Counted from the stretch's first letter, positions 31,864 to 43,919 are shown. The stretch is DNA of 64,000 nucleotides from Rhododendron vialii (GCF_030253575.1 NC_080569.1:2066001-2130000), one strand, 5' to 3'. Notes: a model not told the origin generated them from the sequence alone. Translations and numbers: made by a program.

Positions 31864-34800
31864 GTACCCTGTTTTTTTTATCCTCCCAGAATGACTGGTC
31901 GATTCTTTCCATAACATTGTTCTTAGCTAACATATTGCATCCCAGAAAGGACATGAGTAGTCCAGCTCGCCAGTTGAACTCAGTAGGTATGCTTTCTAGT
32001 GATGTGCAGTAGCTTGCATCCAGTTCCTTTAAATTTACTGGAAGCTGTGGAAGTGATTGGAGCCTTCCACAATCATTCAATTGGAGTTTCAACAAGCTAG
32101 CAAGGTCACTGAAACTATTTGGTAGGCTACAAACATTGTTCCTTTCAAGATACAAAATCTCTAACGAGCTCAAGATTCCAATTCCGTCGGGCAGATGGGA
32201 CAAATTGCAGTCATTCAAATTCAAGAATTTCAAGCAAGCAAGGTTACAGATACCATCCGGTAGGGTAAGTAAACTGTTTCCTGCAAGACTTAAACCCTCC
32301 AAAAATATCAGCCTCCCAATTTCGCAGGGCAGATGCGACAGATTGCAGCCTTCCAAAGTCAACCTCTTTAAGCGAGTAAGGTCACAGATGCTATCCGGTA
32401 AGGTAGGCAAATTGTTCGCGCTAAGATCCAAAGTCTCCAACGAGATCAAATTCCCGACTTCATTTGGTAGACATGACAGATTGCAGTTTTCCATCCTCAA
32501 ATCTTTTAAGCAACTTAAGCCAAGTGCAGGTGACAAACCAATAGAATCCATTCTCTTTGTTCTGAAAATCCAAGACGAGAGGAATGAGGACTGGGGTTTA
32601 GATGGTGATCCTTTGAATCCAGAAAAATTTCTGAGCATGGAGCAGCCAGAGACATCAAGACTTTCAAGAGATTTCAACGTCCAAATGCTCGAGGGATACT
32701 TCCGAAGTTTTTTACAGTTCTTCATATCTAGGATAAGGAGTTTGTTGAGAAATCTAATAGATTCGTCAACCTCTACCAACCTTATGCAATCGTTAAGCAA
32801 CAGTTCCTCAAGATTGTTGAGTCCAGAGAAGTCAGGGGTTTCAATAAGGTGATAGCAATAACTTAGGTAAAGGAATTTTAGTTTGACCAAGATCTGTCCA
32901 AAACAGAACGAGGAACGTTAATTTTCCCATAACACAAAATGTGGGTGGCGCTTGAAAAAGGAAAAAATTAATGTCATACCTTACTTCCATTCCATGCTTT
33001 TTTTAGGCTACTATAACGCAAGTCAAGAGTAACTAAATTCTCCATGTGCAGCTTTGACGGCAAACATTTCAATGGGAAGCCATTCCAACATAGCCACAAT
33101 AGTCTTTTGGAGATATGTTCGTAACCTTCCTTGAGATGAACATAATTAAGATGAAGCAGCCACAATCTGTCCATCTTTTCAAATGCCTTCGAATTTACTT
33201 GGACCTCATTCAGCTCATGAAAGTTTAGGAAGAGACCTCCAACAGATTCAGTGCCCTGATATGGAAAAAGCCAGTGGATAATGAGGAAAAAAGTTCACCT
33301 TGTTGAGAAAAAAATTATGTTTATTTTAAGAAAATTACGTTCATGTCTATATACTCTCAAAATTACAGCTTCAGTGCACTGATATGGAAAGCCAGTGGAT
33401 AATGAGGAAAAAAGTTCACCTTTTTTAGAAAAATAATATGTATATTTTAAGACAGTTGCGTTCATGTCTATATACTCTCAGAATTACGAACCCAAAATAT
33501 TAAGTCAATTAACTGTGAGAATTTAGAAAGTGCATATGATTTGGAATTCTTGAAGTAGATAAATACCATATATCTATAAAAGTTTCATGTCTATGAAGCT
33601 CACCGTGCCATCTCCCAGCACTCCAAGGGCATCTTCATGATACCACAGTCTGCTCCGCCTCCCTGGGTCCTTAACAGATTCTTGCCGGACAATTTCTCTG
33701 CCCATGTCTCTCAGCAGATCATGCATCACAATTCGCGTAGGGTGATATTTTATGAGACACCGATCAGCTAGAACCTGAATCCCAATTTCTGCAAAAGAGT
33801 TGCAGCTTTCCAGTATTTTTACTGTAAAATTTCGATCTGTTCCAACAAAAAAACATGCCATATCTAGGAACAACTCCTTCACTTCCTTACTTAGCGAATC
33901 AAAACTTATCTTAAGTTTTCCTTGAATATTATCATCGGGAATTTTTCTTAATTTCGCCATTTCATTTTTCCATTGAGGTATGCTCTTGCCACAGAAAAAG
34001 GAACCCAAAACTTCAAGAGCTAATGGAAGCCCTCCAGCATAATGCACAACTTGGCCTGAAAGGTCCAAATGGTCTTCTGTAGGATGCTCTTCTTTAAAGC
34101 AATGCCCCCTGAAGAGTTCAAGAGATTCGTCCTCGTTCAACTCCTCTGCTGCATATATCTCATCCACTTTAAGCAAATTTAGTGAAGAAACATCTCTTGT
34201 TGTTATGATAATTCTACTTCCAGAACCAAAGGAATCTCGATCTATGGCTAAGTCTTTCAATTGTTGGACGTCATCCACATCATCAAGAATAAGAAGAACC
34301 TTATGACAGAAAGCCCTCCGTTTTATAACCTCAATTCCTTGATGACAATTTCTTAAGTTATGAGTTCCACTTCTGAGTATATCCGAAAGAAGTTGCTCTT
34401 GCAAAAAAATCAGACCATTTGGTTGCTTCGAAGTTTCTCTAATATTTGCAAGAAAACTGCTCCCTTCAAACTTATGTTGGACGAGATTATATAGCTTTTT
34501 AGCTATTGTTGTCTTACCAATTCCACCCATCCCACATATTGCAACAATGCGAACATCATCTGTTTCCAATTTCAACAACTTCTTGAGTTTTTTAAGGCGA
34601 GACCCTAGTCCAATTTCGTGGCATGCGACATGTAGAAGTACAATATCTAATTTATTTTGGACCTCTTCAACAGCTTTCCGAATTAGATGTGCTTCATCAC
34701 TGCAAATTTGTACATATTATTAAAATAACAAAAAAGTAAATCCTTTACCAAATGTAGAAAAGCCATGACAAAAACATAATCTTAGATGAGGTCGTGAGGA

Positions 34801-35581
34801 CCCTTGGGCCTAGAAGCATGCACAAGAAAGGCTTGATCCTAGTCAAAACTTCTATCTCTCGAGAGAACAACCATCAAATAAGCCAAAGTTTTAAGCAAAT
34901 TCACACATATGGTGCTGTGGCATTTCAATCTTGCTGGACAGACTGATTTTATAATATTTTTAAAAGCAACATAACCATAGCATAATAAAATTCGGAAGTG
35001 TGGTCAAAATTACACATGCATCCCCAAATAAATTTTCAGAGAGGTTGAGGAAAATACCCATTGGCCACCTTTGGCAAATCCCAACCGGACAAATTGGCAA
35101 CCTCAGTGAGGGCTTTCCTCCACTTCTCCACCCTGCCACCTGAACCCTCTTTAAGAGGCTCTTCATGCTTGGCAAATGCATCTGCCAGACTCCCCTTCTG
35201 CGCCCTCACGTCGGATGGCTCAACGTTATAAAAGATAGGTAGAACGATCTGTCTCAAGGTCTTCCTGCACTCCATGATCTTCACAAGTTCGTCAAGGCAC
35301 CACCTGGATGCGGCATAATTTTTTGAGAGAACGACCAGCGAAATTCTTGACTCCTCAATTGCTTTCAGAAGTTCATAGCCAATATATTCTCCTCGATTGA
35401 GCTCTTTGTCATCTATGAATGTATGAAAGCCATGTCTCTCTAAAGCAGCTAAAAGATGGCTGGTAAAATTTTCGCGGGTATCTTTATCGCTGAAACTCAA
35501 GAAGACGTCATATTTGAATGGTGTTGCGATGGAGGAGGGCAAGGAAGAGGAAGAGGCTTCGTTTGCCCAAGCAGTGTCCAT
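31167..35581 (-). CDS. TNL4: TIR-NBS-LRR immune receptor
   Basis: Predicted exons are 35581-35058, 34699-33604, 33255-32980, 32893-31868 and 31625-31167; they join in phase into 1126 aa. The TIR starts MDTAWANE and reads SFSDKDTREN where TNL2 and TNL3 have SFSGVDTRKN. The NB-ARC has ICGMGGIGKTT, VLLILDDVD, GSRIIITTRD, GLPLAL, FLDMACFF and MHDLLRDMG, all intact. The LRR exon holds three 46-residue modules. The post-LRR domain (LPGDEIPNWF, EPWLTVKKCGINFIYED) ends in SIKKKRKITDT, a candidate nuclear localisation signal. Intron 2 carries the two-unit repeat with a decoy acceptor. The long spacer upstream is the most transposon-rich of the cluster. No lesion was seen; expression is not testable from sequence. 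Confidence 0.88.
31825..31860. repeat. (GA)n microsatellite at the TNL4 LRR-exon donor
   Basis: About 36 bp of GA, directly after the exon 4 donor (AGG/GTACAAG) in coding orientation. Confidence 0.9.
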
Positions 35582-36300
35582 GGACCAAGCTCAAAGATGA
35601 ATGATAGATGTAGACCTGTGCCTTGTCCAAGAGACGGTGTAGCCCTGTATACTTCTCTTATTGTTAGGTGACTTGTTTGATTATAGGAGATTCATACCCC
35701 TGTAGCAAGAGGGGAAATCTCAACTGTCAAAGAAAAAAAAAACATATGCTTCTCTCTCAACTCGCACAAAGTAAAAAGAATCAAATCAATAAGAGAACTT
35801 TGGTGACAAAAACTATTTGACGTTGAAGCCTAGGGCTTAGGAATTTGCTCCCTCCCATATCTCATGTTAGAAACCTTCCAGGTGGACCAGGTGTTATTAG
35901 CAGAATTTACAATTAAATCAGTACTTTCCCTCACAATTGAAAGCATATCCAGGCAGCCTACGATTCGATTCCTGAACCAAGGCCTGTTATTTCTTCCCGA
36001 AAAGGAACTTATATTTCAACCTTCTCAATTAAGCTCTCAAAAAACGCTGACAAAATGCAAGCAAAGAAAGAGAAAATAAATAAGCAGGACACCAAAATCA
36101 AGCAGAGAGTATTGAGAGTATCTCACAAAATCTCCTTGGTTGGAGTTAAGCAAAGAACTGTCGTGTTGTCTTCCTTTGTGGGAGAAAAGCAAGAAATTCC
36201 CTTTACCAACGTATGTAATGCTGAAGGGTTTCGCAGTGGAAGTGGAGGGACAAACGCATAATGCTGCAATAGTCGAAAGACGACGATGATCCATCAAAGG
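35582..36300 (-). promoter_or_regulatory. TNL4 upstream leader/promoter block
   Basis: A leader block as in TNL2 and TNL3, with a W-box core on the minus strand (TTGAC, near 35727) and TTTGACGTTG on the plus strand (35816). The SINE-like remnant has lost its box A (35826-35900). The minus-strand frame GNFLLFSHKGRQ..GDFVRYS is open and preceded by an ATG. Confidence 0.45.
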
Positions 36301-36596
36301 CATGCGAACACAAATACAAAGCTAAAACCACAAATAAGATTAAGATATAGACTTTCACCTCCGTCTTTGACTTTGTCTTCTTCCCAAAAAATTGCAAGAG
36401 GAAACTACTCAGGAACGGTTGAACTTCAAGCCTTTCACTGCGATATTCCGATTGATGGGTGTCGATCAAGATGGCGGGCGGCGGCGGCAGCAGATGATGG
36501 TGGTCTTGATCTATAATAAATTATAGGAGTAGAATAATGTGGTGGACTTGTGAAGTAAATTCATCTTTCTGGTCGTAGAAAGAAAATAAAAAATTT
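36301..36596. other. Spacer, nothing recognised
   Basis: A short plus-strand frame (36286-36516) with a GCGGCGGCGGC tract shows no domain. No support for a gene. Confidence 0.35.
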
Positions 36597-36970
36597 ACTA
36601 CACACAGCAGGTCTGCGCATAGATTGTGCACAGATTTCATTATGGGGCTCATCACAGGTTTCATACAAATCATCCGAACCGTTCATTAAATGTAAAACAT
36701 TTTTCAAGGGTCTCCGAAAAAAATAAGCTCAATCCAATACCTATAGATGCTTCATCCAATCATCTAACTTTTCATTCAGATTTCTGGATAATGAAAAGTT
36801 ATATGCTTGAATCGAGTATCTATAGGTATCGGATTGAGCTAATTTTTTACTAGAACCCGTGAAAAAATATTTTGCATTTAATGAACGGCTTAAATGATTT
36901 GTGTGGAACCCGTGGTGGATCCCACAATGAGATCTGTGCACAATCTATGCACAAATCTGCTGTGTAGATA
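36597..36970. mobile_element. Foldback MITE, CCGTTCATTAAAT family, copy 3
   Basis: CTACACACAGCAG at the left is mirrored by CTGCTGTGTAG at the right. It shares CCGTTCATTAAATGTAAAAC and GGTATCGGATTGAGCT with the 27075 element. Imperfect palindrome throughout. Confidence 0.7.
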
Positions 36971-37510
36971 GACTTTCTGATTAAACTAGTACTCCGTACT
37001 AGGAAGAAAATAAATTTCTCTTGTTTGGTTTAAGAGGAAAACGTAAAGAGAAGAAAAAAATTTAACTGTCTTTTTCTCATAAATTTAAATTTTTGACGCC
37101 CCTTTTTCTTTCCCGTTTTCCTTAGCCGTTCCCCTTTCCAAGAGTTTTCCTTTCCTTTCTATTTTATTTTCCATTTCCTTAAAATAGAACCAAACAATCA
37201 TTAAAAAAAGAGTATTTTTTTCCCCTTTCTTTTCTCCCATTTTTCCTAGGTTCCAAACAAAGCCTAAGTTCAGATTTTGGTCCCAAAATTTTGTGCCTAT
37301 ATATTACCCAAAAATAAATTGGAAACATAGTGCAATAAGAGTAGAATTGGGTTTATTCAAATTTGAGAATGAAAACATAAGTGCAAAAAATGTTCAGGAT
37401 GAAAATAAAACTCATATTATGCTGGAGGATCAATATTTAAGTACACAGTACTACTTTACCTCTTAAAAGAAAAAGAAAAAAAGAGAGAGAGGCTCTTATT
37501 CAATTGTTCT

Positions 37511-37774
37511 AGAGCATCTCCAATTTTGACCCATTTTAAGATTTAAATTTAAAATTTGGGCAAAACATACAAAAAATCCTCTCCAATCTTTGACCCAAAA
37601 TCTTTTCCCATTTTGGATTTTACCCATTTCTTTCTTCAAATTTGAGACAACCCAAGTTTTTCCCTATTTTTTTCCCCAATATTCCCACGGCTTTTTTATC
37701 TTTTCAACGGCTTCTTCCATGCCATTATGAGAGCATGGCGTCGTAGACGCCATGGCTTTCCCAAGCTTGGATAC

Positions 37775-37817
<43 letters not shown>

Positions 37818-38095
37818 CTTAGATATCTGAATGTTGAAGTCTCGATGATGTCTCCCTATTCTCTCTAGAAGAATCCTGAAGCTGGTTGCGGAATAAGAAC
37901 CGCATCGTTGAGGAGAGATGTGTGCTACCCTTTTGGCCAAAATCATTGGGGGAAACAAAAATGGAGAGAAATAGTCTTGAAAGCATAAAAAATATATATT
38001 TGGGTAAAGGATTATTTTGCCATTGCAGTAAGCCTGACCCATAATAGGTTTTTACCCAAATTTGGGTAAAAATTTAGGTCAAGACTGAAGATGCT
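37511..38095. mobile_element. MITE with AGAGCATCTCCAAT-type ends and internal CT microsatellite
   Basis: The left end TAGAGCATCTCCAATTTTGA is mirrored by TCAAGACTGAAGATGCTATTA, with ACCCAAATTTGGGT nearby. A (CT)n run (37776-37814) lies inside. It probably belongs to the same superfamily as the 3138 element. The target duplication is unclear. Confidence 0.55.
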
Positions 38096-38183
38096 ATTAC
38101 TCCTATTTTTCTATGTTTTAAGTTGCATGAATGAGTACAATATTTTTTTTGTATTACCAACATTGCCCATCTTCAAAATTATA

Positions 38184-38432
38184 ATACTTCCTCCGTCCCG
38201 ATTTGTTTGTTCATTTTTTGACTTTGCCTAGTCCCAATTTTTTTTGTCCGTTTGACTTTTAAATGAATAAAATTCTCTTTTTGCCATTACTTTTTTGAAA
38301 TAAAGTAAATTTTCAAAACAGTTGAAGGGTAAATATTGGAAAGTAAACTACTTTTTGGTGTAATTATTATACTCCCTAAAAAAGTTGGATTCTCAAAATT
38401 AGAAAAACAAATTGGGACGGATCAGGGAGTAC
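38184..38432. mobile_element. Stowaway-like MITE
   Basis: Begins TACTTCCTCCGTCCCGATTT and ends with the inverted AAATTGGGACGGATCAGGGAGTA (last bases inverted against the start), with TA at both ends. It splits a conserved intergenic block. Confidence 0.8.
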
Positions 38433-38770
38433 TTAATTGTGAATCTACGAGTAAGAAAGAGATTATATTCTACATGGTTGTGCCGTGTGAAATGGTCTTC
38501 AACCTTCCAACTCACCAAATTATACACAGCAAAGTAGAATCAGTGAAAACACTGAACGCAACGGAGGCCGTATGAAATTTTTAGCCCCAGCCAGTTGTAG
38601 GCTGGTGAACTGATGGTCCACTCGTGATGGCTTATACGTGCATCATGTGGCCATTTTGTACTGTACTTCCTCCTACATTCTGGAACTATATATTTGCATT
38701 TGATCATTTCATCTTTGCTCTCACATAGCACATGTGATCATTGTGTAATTTGCCACATATAAAATGAGTT
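38433..38770. repeat. Conserved intergenic block, copy 3
   Basis: Same landmarks as the other copies: TTGTGAATCTACGAGTAAG, ACACTGAACGCAACGGAGG, TGGAACTATATATTTGCATT and CACATGTGATCATTGTGTAA. Confidence 0.75.
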
Positions 38771-38795
38771 TTCGTGCATGGGTCTTGCTGCTAAT

Positions 38796-38885
38796 ATAAA
38801 TTTGATCGGCATCTCCATACCGTCCTCATCATCCTCATAAGTGAGATGAATCCCAAACTTCTTCACTATCAACTATGGCGAAACT
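38796..38885 (-). pseudogene. Relic of a TNL post-LRR exon
   Basis: GATCGGCATCTCC, CCTCATAAGTGAGATGAATCCC and ACTTCTTCACTATCAACTA correspond to the end of the post-LRR exon of TNL3 and TNL6 (KKCGI..IYED). The rest of that gene is missing. Confidence 0.7.
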
Positions 38886-39659
38886 CTAGCGACCATGAGC
38901 AAAACAACCTCCAGCAATCACAACTGCGAAAACCATTGATAAACCGTTGGACAACACAGTGGAATCGTTGGAGAATTAGCGGTGAAGAGATGTGGCGGGT
39001 GCTGGTGTTATGTTTCTACTTTTAGTAGTAGTTGATTTCCATAGCTTCTCATAGCTCTCACATGCCCACAACCACATGGCATGAGATAAAATAGGCTAGG
39101 CCGACTAGGCCCCGTTCCGCTAAGGCTCTACTTATTTATCGCTTCATGAGGCAGGTCATTCTCTCACAATACATCACATTAAATTCAAAAAATAAGTACT
39201 TATTTTGCAGAACATTGAAAAATAAATACCTATTTTACTTATTGGAACACACTAAAAACAAAATATTTGACTTTTGTTAAGATTCAAAAAGTGTATTAAA
39301 ATAGGTGAAAGTGTACAAGAATGTGCCAAAATGCATTGAAAAGTGTAAAAAAAAAAAAAACGTATTAAAATATGTGGATTTTTTCCCTTGGTTTATTGAC
39401 ACCATACTGAACTATCTCAAATCAAAATATGATTACAATTTCGTTTCACCATCTGCTCTTGTAAATGTCGACCTATGTTCATGCTCCATGTAAAAAAGAC
39501 TGGATATCCTTATGAACCTATTTTATTATTTTAATATAAATAGTCAAAGTATGATCGTCTGTTTTTCTTGTTACATACTATAAAATTGGATTATAATTAT
39601 TTTCCCATGTCTAATCCATTTGAGTTCTTTGTGAGTTATAAGCACATTGGGACTAGGAA
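38886..39659. other. Spacer without recognisable features
   Basis: AT-rich, with a poly-A run at 39348-39360. No conserved frame or repeat was recognised. Confidence 0.4.
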
Positions 39660-40060
39660 ACGAACATGGACAAATTCAGACACATCAAAAGGAAGACAAT
39701 AAAGTAACATCAAATCCTCCTAATATTCACACACCAAATTGAAGGACCCAGAAAACCCCTAAAATGTACTACAAATTACCGTTATGTATTTAGGACTGAT
39801 AACCAAATCAAGCTGTTCAGCATGTTCAGTTTCAAACTCGGATTCGACTCCTTAAGAGCTAGTTAGTAATTGATCGATTTGCTACCTATGCAAACCAAAC
39901 TAGAATAGTTCATTACTACAATTGTTCGACTTGTTTATCTGTCGTATATACCATACGAAAAGAAGAGACCTATCGAACATATTGATTTCACGATCTTTCA
40001 TTCTCCCGACACAAGGGAGTAGTCACAAGAGAAGGATGGGCTTTGAAACATTACCAGAAA
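39660..40060 (-). pseudogene. Ankyrin gene 3' flank, degenerate copy
   Basis: GACAAATTCAGACACATCAAAAG and AATGTACTACAAATTACC-type sequence match the 3' flank of the ankyrin gene (61882-62290) and 52437-52800. Only the last codons of the coding part remain recognisable. It lies next to TNL7-type LRR sequence, as the 52437 copy does. Confidence 0.65.
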
Positions 40061-40079
40061 CTAGAAATCATACCCTTTC

Positions 40080-40600
40080 ATTATAACACAATATTTACTT
40101 AAAACACCTAAATATAGAAACATAAAGAGTAAAAATGAGAGAACATGAAATTAATAGGAGTATGAAAGTTCTAGCCTCTGAGAATGAGAGGCGTGAAGTT
40201 CACTGTCTTGAAGCTAGTATTCAACCCCTCATGACAGTCCAACCGGAGTGTACTAACCCCAAGATTCAATCCAATCAATTTATAAGCTTTCCTCTTCTAG
40301 TGTTCATGACTACTCTGAGGATTTGAACGAGTCACGGACCCAGTTGTCTAGCAATATAGATATAGAACTCTCTAAATCTCTCTAACATGCATACTTCTCA
40401 AGACATAGGTATCCCTCTCTCTTCTCCTATTTTCCCACTTCACACTTGTATGAAACACCCATGTATATGAAAGGTAATAGGTATTAAAATACATAATAAC
40501 AAACAGAAATTTAATTTACTCTTTTGGTTTGAAATCAACTCGGTTGCGTAACGGCAAAATAATGAGGACTATTTAATAACTTTTAGTATAAATTCCGCCA
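40080..40600. repeat. Segment shared with the TNL7 3' end, with extra sequence
   Basis: 40080-40270 matches 53540-53720 (CACCTAAATAT, GAGAGGCGTG, GGAGTGTACTAACCCCAAG). In this copy about 330 bp of unrelated AT-rich sequence (40270-40600) separates it from the LRR fragment; in the TNL7 copy the two are adjacent. Confidence 0.6.
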
Positions 40601-40649
40601 ATTACAGTGTGGCAAGTACAACTCCTTCAAGCAAGTAATTAAGCTTATG

Positions 40650-43186
40650 GATACTATCCGGCAAGGCATATGGTTCCTCCAAGATCCAAAGTTTCCAATG
40701 AGATCAACTTCCCAATTTCGCTTGGCAGATGAGTCACATTGCAGTCATTCGAATACAAAAACTCCAAGCTAGTAAGGTTGCACAGACTGTCCGACAGGGT
40801 ACGTAAACCATTTTGCGCAAGATTCAAATACACTAATGAAACCAATTTCCCAATTCCATCCAGCAGACGTGACACATTGCAGTCATACAAATCCAACGTC
40901 CTCAAGCAGGTAAGGTTACACAGAGTATCTATAATCCTACTTCCAAAACTAAAGGAATCTCGATCTATGGCTAATGCTTTCAATTGTTGGACATCATCCA
41001 CATCATCAATGTTGGGAGTTCGTCCGATGCATCGACCCCGCTATTGCGTACTCAAGGCCCAATTTGTATGGGAGTAACGGCAAAGAGTCCACAATATTAA
41101 TTGGGCTCAATATACATAAAATGATCTATATCCACTTAAAATGCTAAGCCTTGTAAGTAGTAAGTCATCTAATTGTATATTAAGGTCTAACTATTTTTCT
41201 GTTTATCCGATGTGGGACTCAACGTTCACACATGTTCTAACAAATCTCCCCCTCATGTGTGAACCGAACATTGGGCCTTAACCTCTCTCTGCATCCAAGC
41301 TCCCCTTGATTATGATATTATACAACTCTCAACCCTATCACCCGAACTGGGGCTTATTCTACACCCACTCCATCGATTCAGAGTCATCTCAATTGGGAGC
41401 CAACGTGCCTAGTCACCGGCACTATGCTCCCGGACGAGAACTCCATTCAAAGCCAATGTGCTCATTAATTCAATAGCACCATGCTCCTCGACGAGTCAAC
41501 TCCATTGACAATGAGCCATTCAATACAGCACTCCAACATCGAGCCACTTTGCTTCATCGGGAGTCACCTTTAGATTTTATATCGCTCCACGAGTGTCTTC
41601 TGTGCAAGCCCATTCAATGGTGCGCTAAAAGTCTTTCCATAGATCGTCAGCCATCGGCTCTGATACCACTTGTTGGGAGTTCGTCCGATGCATCGACCCG
41701 CCACTACGTGCTGAAGGCCCAATTTGTATGAGAGTAACGGCAAAGAGTCCACCATATTACTTGAGCCCAATATACACTGAATGACCCATCCAATTGTATA
41801 TTAAGGTCCAACTCTTTTTCTGTTTATCCGATGTGGGACTCAACGTTCACATATGTTCTAACAATCAAGAATAAGAAAAACCTTATGACAGAAAGCTCTA
41901 CGTTTTATAACCTCAATTCCATAGTGAAAATTTCTTACGTTGTGAGTTCCACTTCTGAGTATATCCGAAAGAAGTTGCTCTTGTAAAACAACCAGACCAT
42001 TCGGTTGCTTCGAAGTTTCTCTAATATTTGCAAGAAAAGTGCTACCTTTGAACTTATGCTGGACGAGATTATATAGCTTTTTAGCTATTGTTGTCTTACC
42101 AATTCCACCCATCCCGCATATTGCAACAATGCGAACATCATATGTTTTCATTTTCAACAACAACTTGAGTTTTTGAAGGTGAGATTCTAGTCCAATTTTG
42201 TGCCATGCAACATGTAGAAGTACAATATCTAATTTATTTTGGACCTCTTCAACGGCTTTTCGAATTAGATGTGCTTCAAAATTCGTACATACTATTAAAA
42301 TAACCAAAAAATAATCCTTTTACCAAATGTAGAAAAGCCATGACACTAGAACCATGCTAAGTTCGGGGAAAACGTAATCTTAGGTGAGGTCATGAGGAGT
42401 TTTAGGACCCTTTGGCCTAGAAGCATGCACAAAAAAGGCTTGATCCTAGTCAAAATTTCTATCTCTCGGCGAGAATAACCATCAATAAGCAAAGTTTTAA
42501 GCTTCTCACATCTGGTGCTGTGGCATTTCAAACTTGATGGATATACTCGTTTTAAGCAACATAAAACATACTATCAAAATAAACTTCGACAGTGTAGTCA
42601 AAGTTACACTTGCATCCCAAATAAAGTTTCAGGGAGGTTGAGGAAAATACCCATCGGCCACCTTTGGCAAATCCCAACCGGACAAATTGGCAACCTCAGT
42701 GAGAGCTTAATTCCCTCCACTTCTCCACCCTGCCACCTAAACCCTCTTTAAGACGCTATTCGTGCTTGGCTAATGCTTCTGCAAGACTCCCCTTCTGTGC
42801 CCTCACGTCTGAAGGCTCAACGTTATAAAAGATAGGCAGAACAATCCGTTGCAAGGTCTTCTAGCACTCCATGATCTTTACATGCAAGTTCGTCAAGGCA
42901 CCACCTGGATGTGGCATAATTTTTTGAGAGAACGACCAGCGAAATTCTTGACTCCTCGATCAATTGCTTTCAGAAGTTCATAGTCCATATATTCTCCTCG
43001 CTTGAGCTCTTTGTCATCTATGAATGTATGAAAGCCATGTCTCTCTAAAGCGGCTAAAAGATGGATGGTAAATTTTTTGCTGGTATCGACACCGCTGAAA
43101 TTCAAGAAGACGTCATATTTGAATGGTGTTGTGATGGAGGAGAGCGTGGAAGAGGGAGAGGCTTCGTTTGCCCAAGCAATCTCCAT
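40650..43186 (-). pseudogene. Locus 5: chimeric TNL pseudogene (TIR, partial NB-ARC, LRR piece) split by a TRIM
   Basis: The TIR exon (43186-42651) starts MEIAWANE but carries three 4-bp insertions and a TAG where others have Gln/Leu codons near CRKK. The NB-ARC exon (about 42280 leftwards) keeps an intact ICGMGGIGKTT and runs to FLIL at 41869. A TRIM occupies 41010-41863. The frame resumes as DDVQQLKALAIDRD at 41009 and at GSRII (near 40930) jumps straight into an LRR stretch (DTLCNLTCLRTLDLYDCN) nearly identical to TNL7. RNBS-B through MHD, the linker exon and the first LRRs are missing. The 5' half resembles TNL4/TNL6 and the 3' half TNL7, so it is a recombination product. It is non-functional. 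Confidence 0.88.
41010..41863 (-). mobile_element. TRIM retrotransposon (854 bp) inserted in the NB-ARC exon of locus 5
   Basis: LTRs are at 41671-41863 (5', minus strand) and 41010-41242 (3'). Both start TGTTAGAACA and end CCCAACA on the minus strand; the first has lost about 40 bp. The binding site TGGTATCAGAGC for initiator tRNA-Met lies 2 bp inside the 5' LTR (41657-41668). A polypurine tract (GAGGGGGAGA) abuts the 3' LTR (41243-41256). The target duplication ATCAA (41005-41009 and 41864-41868) is perfect. The 428-bp interior has no gag or pol, so it must be mobilised by other elements. Confidence 0.93.
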
Positions 43187-43480
43187 GGACCAAGCTCAAA
43201 GATGAATGATAGATGTAGACCTGTGCCTTTTCCAAGAGACAAGGGGTAGCCCTGTATACTTCTCTTCTTGTTAGGTGACTTTTTTGATTATAGGAGATTC
43301 ATACCCCTGTAGAAAGGGGGAAAATCAACTGTTAAAGAATAAAAAAGAAGAAGAAGAAGATATTTGCTACCACCACTCGCAAAAAGTAAAAAGAATCAAA
43401 TAAAGTAGAGTACTTTGGTGACAATAACTGTTTGACGTGTGGCCTAGTGATTAATGTCTTGTTTGGATCAAGATTTGGAA
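43187..43480 (-). promoter_or_regulatory. Leader of locus 5 (truncated)
   Basis: Keeps GATGAATGATAGATGTAGAC, TTAGGTGAC, a GAA tract, TTTGACGTGTGG (plus strand, 43432) and the head of the SINE-like remnant (GTGGCCTAGTGATTAATG). The homology then stops. A stray leader piece (GAAGGGTTTTGCAGTGGAAG) reappears at 43697. Confidence 0.45.
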
Positions 43481-43919
43481 AAAAAAAATTCAAATAAAAA
43501 AACACTCATTATTCTTGCTTTCAATCATTACTCTCTATTCATTATCCCTATCTTCAATCATTATTTTCATTTCTCTCTTTATTTCTCTCCACTCATTACC
43601 CCTACTTCCATTTTTTTTTTCTGCAAAAAATTTATCAGCCATCTTTTAGCCGCTTTAGAGAGACATGGCTTTCATACAGTCATAGATGACAGAGCTGAAG
43701 GGTTTTGCAGTGGAAGTGGAAGGACAAACGCACAGTTTTTAATCTATACTGTATTATGGTTGACTTCTTTAATAATGCTACTTTACCTCTTAACAGGGGA
43801 AAAAAATGAAAGAAAAGAAAAGAAAAGAAGGCTCTTAATCAGTTGTTTCATTTTTCTATGTTTTAAGTTGCGTGAATGCGCATATTACCCTCCCTTTTTC
43901 CCCCTATTACCAACATTGT

